In this document: positions 26,097-29,166 of the stretch, in pieces
Layout of the letters: each line of letters begins with the position of its first letter
How positions within the stretch are numbered: position 1 is the first letter of the stretch
From: Branchiostoma floridae
Taxonomy: Eukaryota; Chordata; Leptocardii; Amphioxiformes; Branchiostomatidae
NCBI RefSeq assembly: GCF_000003815.2
Contig: NC_049980.1
Span: forward strand, 34,514,934-34,544,099
Reading direction: 5' to 3'
Length of the DNA: 29,166 nt
Notes under the pieces: model-generated
Told to the model about the DNA's origin: nothing
Databases searched by the model: none
The model's input: only the letters and a program-made list of their open reading frames with translations
Translations under genes and position numbers: made by a program

Positions 26097-28760
26097 TCAC
26101 GTCTCGTTGGTGCAGTACAGGACCTCCAGTGTGAGCGCGATCTGCCGCTCTCACTCGTGCGGACACACCCGGACGTAGCGCGCCCGGACCGGGCTGTCCA
26201 ACCTGGTCTGTACCGGGGACAGCTCGTCCGTGTTACCGGGGAACAACTGCAGGAGACAACACAGAGAGACAGGGCAATCAGAGATGGCAGACTTCACTTC
26301 CTTAAGGCCCCCTTTGCACTAGACGGCGATCGCGATGCTCTCTCACTAGTGGAAAGGGGGTTTTAGTAGGCCATGTACTTTGAAGTCCTCTGGCCCTTGG
26401 GAGTAGGGGCAGTATGTTGTTATAAACTGGGTTTAGGCCATGATATTGGAAAGTGGAGCCCATTGCTTTCGTCCCAATGGATTAGGGTTAGGGGTTAGGG
26501 TTAGGGATCAGGTCAGGTATAGGGTTAAAGTTGGGGTTAGGGTTGGGGTTAGGGTAAGGGTTAGGGTTGGGGTTGGGGTTGGGGTTGGGTTGGGTTGGGT
26601 TGGGTTTGGGGTTGGGGTCAGGGTTGGGGTTGGGTTTGGGGTTAGGGTTAGAGGTTATGGTTGGGGTTATGGTTGGGGTTGGGGTTAGGAGTTGGGGTTG
26701 GGATTGGGGTTCGGGTTAGGGTTAGGGTTGGGGTTAGGAGTTGGGGTTGGGTTAGGGGTTAGGGTTAGGGTTAGGAGTAGGGGTAGGGGTAGGAATTAGT
26801 TCTAGGGTTAGGAATTAGGGTTAGGGCTTAGGGGTAGGGGTAGGGGTAGGTTAAGGTTACGAATTAGGATTAGGAATTAGGTTAGGGGTAGGAATTAGGG
26901 GTAGGGGTAGGGGTAAGGTTTAGGGGAAGGGGTAGAGGCATAGATAGGGGTAAGGTAGGGCACTACTACTGACCTTCTGCGGTGCGGTACTGTTGGAGTA
27001 CGTGATCCAGTACTCTCCCGTCATGCTGTACGACAGCTGAAAGGTCCGCACGAAACTCGGGGTCACCTCGTCACCCGACCCCTGCGTCACCACCCCGCCT
27101 ACCACCAGCTCTTTGCCTAGGTCAACCTACATGGACGGCAATCACAAACTCCAAATCTCTCATTCTTTCAATTCTCTTCCTATGTGTGCATTGCGCAGCC
27201 ACAGGAGAGAGGTTTAAAGAAAGAGAGGGTTTTGATAGGGAGAGAGGAAGGGCGACCCCCCCCCCCTCTCCAGATCTCCCTCCCTAGTGAAAGAGTGGAA
27301 GTGGAAGGGAGTGAGATGGAGAAAGAGGGAATGATAGGAAGAGAAGAGGAAGGGAAGGAATTGAAAGGGAGGGTTTGAGAGGGAGGGAGAAGGGGAAAGA
27401 AAGATAAAGGAGAGGAAAGGAGATGAGACAGAGTTTAGATAAATACATATGGTGTTTATCTAAAGTAACTTGAACGTTTGTGCCGATTTGTTGTTTTCTT
27501 TTTCGTGTAGAGTTCCTGTTTTAATAATCTCTATCTGCAAAGAGTGTGTATTGTTACAGAAATACCCAGCCACCTGTAACCACTGCTCCCTGTCCTGTTT
27601 CTCCGGTACCAGGCCCCTTACCTGTAACCACTGCTCCCTGTCCTGTTTCTCCGGTACCCAGGCCCCATACCTGTAACCACTGCTCCCTGTCCTGTTTCTC
27701 CGGTACCCAGGCCCCTTACCTGTAACCACTGCTCCCTGTCCTGTTTCTCCGGTACCCAGGCCCCATACCTGTAACCACTGCTCCCTGTCCTGTTTGTCCG
27801 GTACCCAGGCCCCTTACCTGTAACCACTGCTCCCTGTCCTGTTTCTCCGGTACCCAGGCCCCTTACCTGTATTTACTGCTCCTTGTCCTGTTTCTCCGGC
27901 ACCCATACCTGTAACCACTGCTCCCTGTCCTGTTTCTCCTGTACCCAGGCCCCTTACCTGTAACCACTGCTCCTTGTCTTATTTCTCCGGTACCAGGCCC
28001 CTTACCTGTAACCACTGCTCCTTGTCCTGTTTCTCCGGCACCCATACCTGTAACCACTGCTCCCTGTCCTGTCTCTCCGGTACCCAGGCCCCTTACCTGT
28101 AACCACTGCTCCCTGTCTTGTTTCTCCGGTACCCAGGCCCCTTACCTGTAACCACTGTTCCTTGTCCTGTTTCTCCGGTACCCAGGCCCCTTACCTGTAA
28201 CCACTGCTCCCTGTCCTGTTTCTCCGGTACCCAGGCCCCTTACCTGTAACCACTGCTCCCTGTCCTGTTTCTCCGGTACCGGTACCCATACCTGTAACCA
28301 CTGCTCCCTGTCCTGTTTCTCCAGTACCCAGGCCCCTTACCTGTAACCACTGCTCCCTGTCCTGTTTCTCCGGTACCCAGGCCCCTTACCTGTAACCACT
28401 GCTCCTTGTCTTGTTTCTCCGGTACCCAGGCCCCTTACCTGTAACCACTGCTCCTTGTCCTGTTTCTCCGGTACCCAGGCCCCTTACCTGTAACCACTGC
28501 TCCTTGTCCCATTTCTCCGGCACCCATACCTGTAACCACTGCTCCCTGTCCTGTTTCTCCGGTACCCAGGACCCTTACCTGTAACCACTGCTCTCTGTCT
28601 TGTTTCTCCGGTACCCAGGCACCCTCCCCTCCGGACACAGCCTTGTAGTTCAGCCTCCCGCGGGTCGGCTCCCCTCCCGAAACGGCGGAGGAGGCAGACA
28701 GCTGAGTGGCGGGGATCCTCTGTAGCGTGTTGTCTACTCCGACTGGTTCCAAGGAACAGT
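25588..28760 (-). CDS. Gene A: discoidin/FA58C-domain protein, 3' end
   Basis: Three exons (28760-28579, 27126-26974, 26246-26097) join in frame to one FA58C (discoidin) domain, which closes the protein. These domains bind phospholipid, glycans or collagen in secreted and receptor proteins. The order is CSLEPVGVDNTL..QLSASS, RGRLNYKAV..AWVPEKQDREQWLQ, VDLGKELVVGGVVTQG, FVRTFQLSYSMTGEYW, QK|LFPGNTDE, ARYVRVCPHE, ALTLEVLYC, all at normal family spacing. One TGA stands where the family has Trp. The 3' UTR runs to AATAAA at 25593-25588. Upstream exons lie beyond the window. Confidence 0.85.
26097..26246 (-). CDS. Gene A last exon: FA58C end with in-frame TGA
   Basis: Acceptor tctcctgcag, phase 0. 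Encodes LFPGNTDELSPVQTRLDSPV, ARYVRVCPHE, then TGA at 26153-26151, then in the same frame ERQIALTLEVLYCTNET and a second TGA at 26099-26097. In FA58C domains the position after P-x-E is an invariant Trp and the end reads A-L-R-x-E-x-x-G-C, so the first TGA replaces TGG. The coding pattern continues to the terminal Cys. Could be a recent nonsense change, a polymorphism or a sequencing error. Confidence 0.8.
26307..26362. repeat. Mini-palindrome of the CACTAGACGG repeat family
   Basis: CCCCCTTTGCACTAGACGGC is paired with CTAGTGGAAAGGGGG over a 56-bp span. It matches the ends of the element at 24804-25033 and looks like a collapsed copy retaining little but the termini. Confidence 0.6.
26481..26960. 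repeat. Degenerate telomere-like repeat (TTAGGG/TTGGGG/TAGGGG)
   Basis: About 480 bp of GGGTTAGGG and GGGGTTGGGG variants on the plus strand, in the last intron of gene A, ending 14 bp before the border of the middle FA58C exon. It is interstitial and degenerate rather than a chromosome end. Confidence 0.85.
26974..27126 (-). CDS. Gene A exon: FA58C, middle part
   Basis: 153 nt, acceptor catgtag, donor gtcagtag, phase 0 to 0. Encodes VDLGKELVVGGVVTQGSGDE, then FVRTFQLSYSMTGEYWITYS and TAPQK. V-D-L-G, V-V-T-Q-G and F-x-x-S-Y-S are the standard FA58C core strands. Confidence 0.9.
27187..27427. repeat. Purine-rich tract
   Basis: GAGAGGAAGGGAGTGAGATGGAG-type sequence with a C-run at 27257-27265, in an intron of gene A. 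No coding content recognised. Confidence 0.6.
27567..28578 (-). repeat. 22-copy minisatellite containing exon end and donor
   Basis: About 22 units of 41-50 bp (mostly 49). On the minus strand each unit carries coding sequence for W-V-P-E-K-Q-D-R-E-Q-W-L-Q followed by the donor CAG|gtaagg or CAG|gtatgg. The first unit in transcript order is the true 3' end of the FA58C exon at 28579. Five or six units are short forms of about 41 bp lacking the AGGCCCCTT segment. Confidence 0.95.
28579..28760 (-). CDS. Gene A exon: FA58C, first part
   Basis: 182 nt, acceptor tgtcgcag, donor gtaagggt, phase 1 to 0. Encodes CSLEPVGVDNTLQRIPATQL, SASSAVSGG, TRGRLNYKAVSGGEGAWVPE and KQDREQWLQ. The starting Cys, the S-A-S-S and the A-W-x-P..W-L-Q motifs identify the domain. 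The donor is the first of 22 near-identical ones. Confidence 0.87.
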
Positions 28761-29120
28761 CTGCGACAGATGATAAACTATTATTACTAGTATTAATACA
28801 CTTGTACTTTGTAGTTTGTTTCCTGCTGTATTTAAACGTATCTGAGTCTGAGACAACGTTGATATTGTTAGTTCAAGGCCACTTCTAACCGTCATAACGT
28901 TGTATAGGTTTGACTTCTTGCTTCTTTGTGATAATGGTTCTGCGACGAATGATAAACTATAATTTTCATACATTGCACTTTGTTTCCTGCTATATTTAGA
29001 CGTAGAACATTCCGCATCTGAATCTGAGACAATGTTGACATCGTTACTTCCACTTCCAACCATCATAAACTTTTTATCTATCGTTTAGCTATAGGTTGGA
29101 CTTCTTTTAGCTTACCTTCT
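28761..29120 (-). repeat. 179-bp tandem duplication upstream of the FA58C exon
   Basis: TGCGAC at 28762 and 28941 start two similar blocks that share GATGATAAACTAT / AATGATAAACTAT, TTGCACTTTG, TTTCCTGCT(G/A)TATTTA, ATCTGAGACAA(C/T)GTTGA, CCACTTC(T/C)AACC and TATAGGTT(T/G)GACTTCTT. The block begins at the exon's acceptor, so the pyrimidine tract and branch-point region are duplicated. Confidence 0.8.
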
Positions 29121-29166
29121 TTGCAATAGTGTCGTGTATGTAATACTGTACATAAGGCTATCATCT

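Noticed and set aside
26440-26688. Gly/Val/Arg-rich plus-strand frame
   Set aside because: Translation of the telomere-like repeat.
27460-28752. Repeat-protein frames with GYRRNRTGSSGYR and WVPEKQDREQWLQ
   Set aside because: They are frames of the 49-bp array. Only the unit joined to the 28760-28579 exon is coding by domain alignment.

Overview
This window looks like nuclear DNA of an invertebrate deuterostome, most likely an amphioxus (Branchiostoma). The reasons are short phase-matched exons with GT-AG borders, CUB, sushi and discoidin modules, dense foldback and MITE-like repeats, SINE and LINE tails, and minisatellites that straddle exon-intron borders. I recall such border-spanning minisatellites as an amphioxus peculiarity. 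The species call is inference. Two N runs mark assembly gaps: 8415-8514 (exactly 100 N, so probably of unknown size) and 16094-16350 (257 N). No bacterial or viral gene, rRNA, tRNA or CRISPR was recognised.

All four recognisable genes lie on the minus strand, so transcription runs right to left. (A) 25588-28760 is the 3' end of a gene with a terminal discoidin/FA58C domain in three exons, a 3' UTR and a poly(A) signal. Its conserved C-terminal tryptophan codon reads as TGA. (B) 15547-24239 is an almost complete K+-dependent Na+/Ca2+ exchanger gene (NCKX, SLC24 family) with ten exon positions. Its C-terminus runs into the second gap. (C) 8590-13801 is a tandem NCKX paralogue with identical intron phases, of which only the first six exons are present. 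The alpha-2 half is lost in, or missing beyond, the first gap. (D) about 676-7377 is an extracellular protein gene of three CUB domains, each from two phase-1 exons, followed by a sushi domain. Both ends of D are outside view.

The most striking feature is that NCKX and discoidin exons repeatedly have tandem arrays built from a splice site plus the adjoining coding sequence. These are exon 3 of gene C (a partial exon copy plus an 11-bp array), exon 4 of gene B (a whole-exon duplication, 126 bp), exon 5 (137 bp x 4), exon 6 (20 bp x 6), exon 7 (200 bp x 2), exon 8 (102-140 bp, 5 copies), the first discoidin exon at its donor (about 49 bp x 22), and the intron side of its acceptor (179 bp x 2). 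In the whole-exon case the two copies are only 42 nt apart, too close to be spliced to each other, which predicts mutually exclusive use or in-frame retention.

The remaining space is introns and intergenic DNA. It holds foldback MITEs (835-984, 11008-11201, 14571-14769, 24467-24792), a TA-flanked MITE (7452-7901), a possible TTAA element (5852-6855), SINE-like copies (14828-15050, 15867-15985, 22378-22515), retroelement 3' tails, degenerate telomere-like repeats (26481-26960) and a GA-rich tract (16728-17070).
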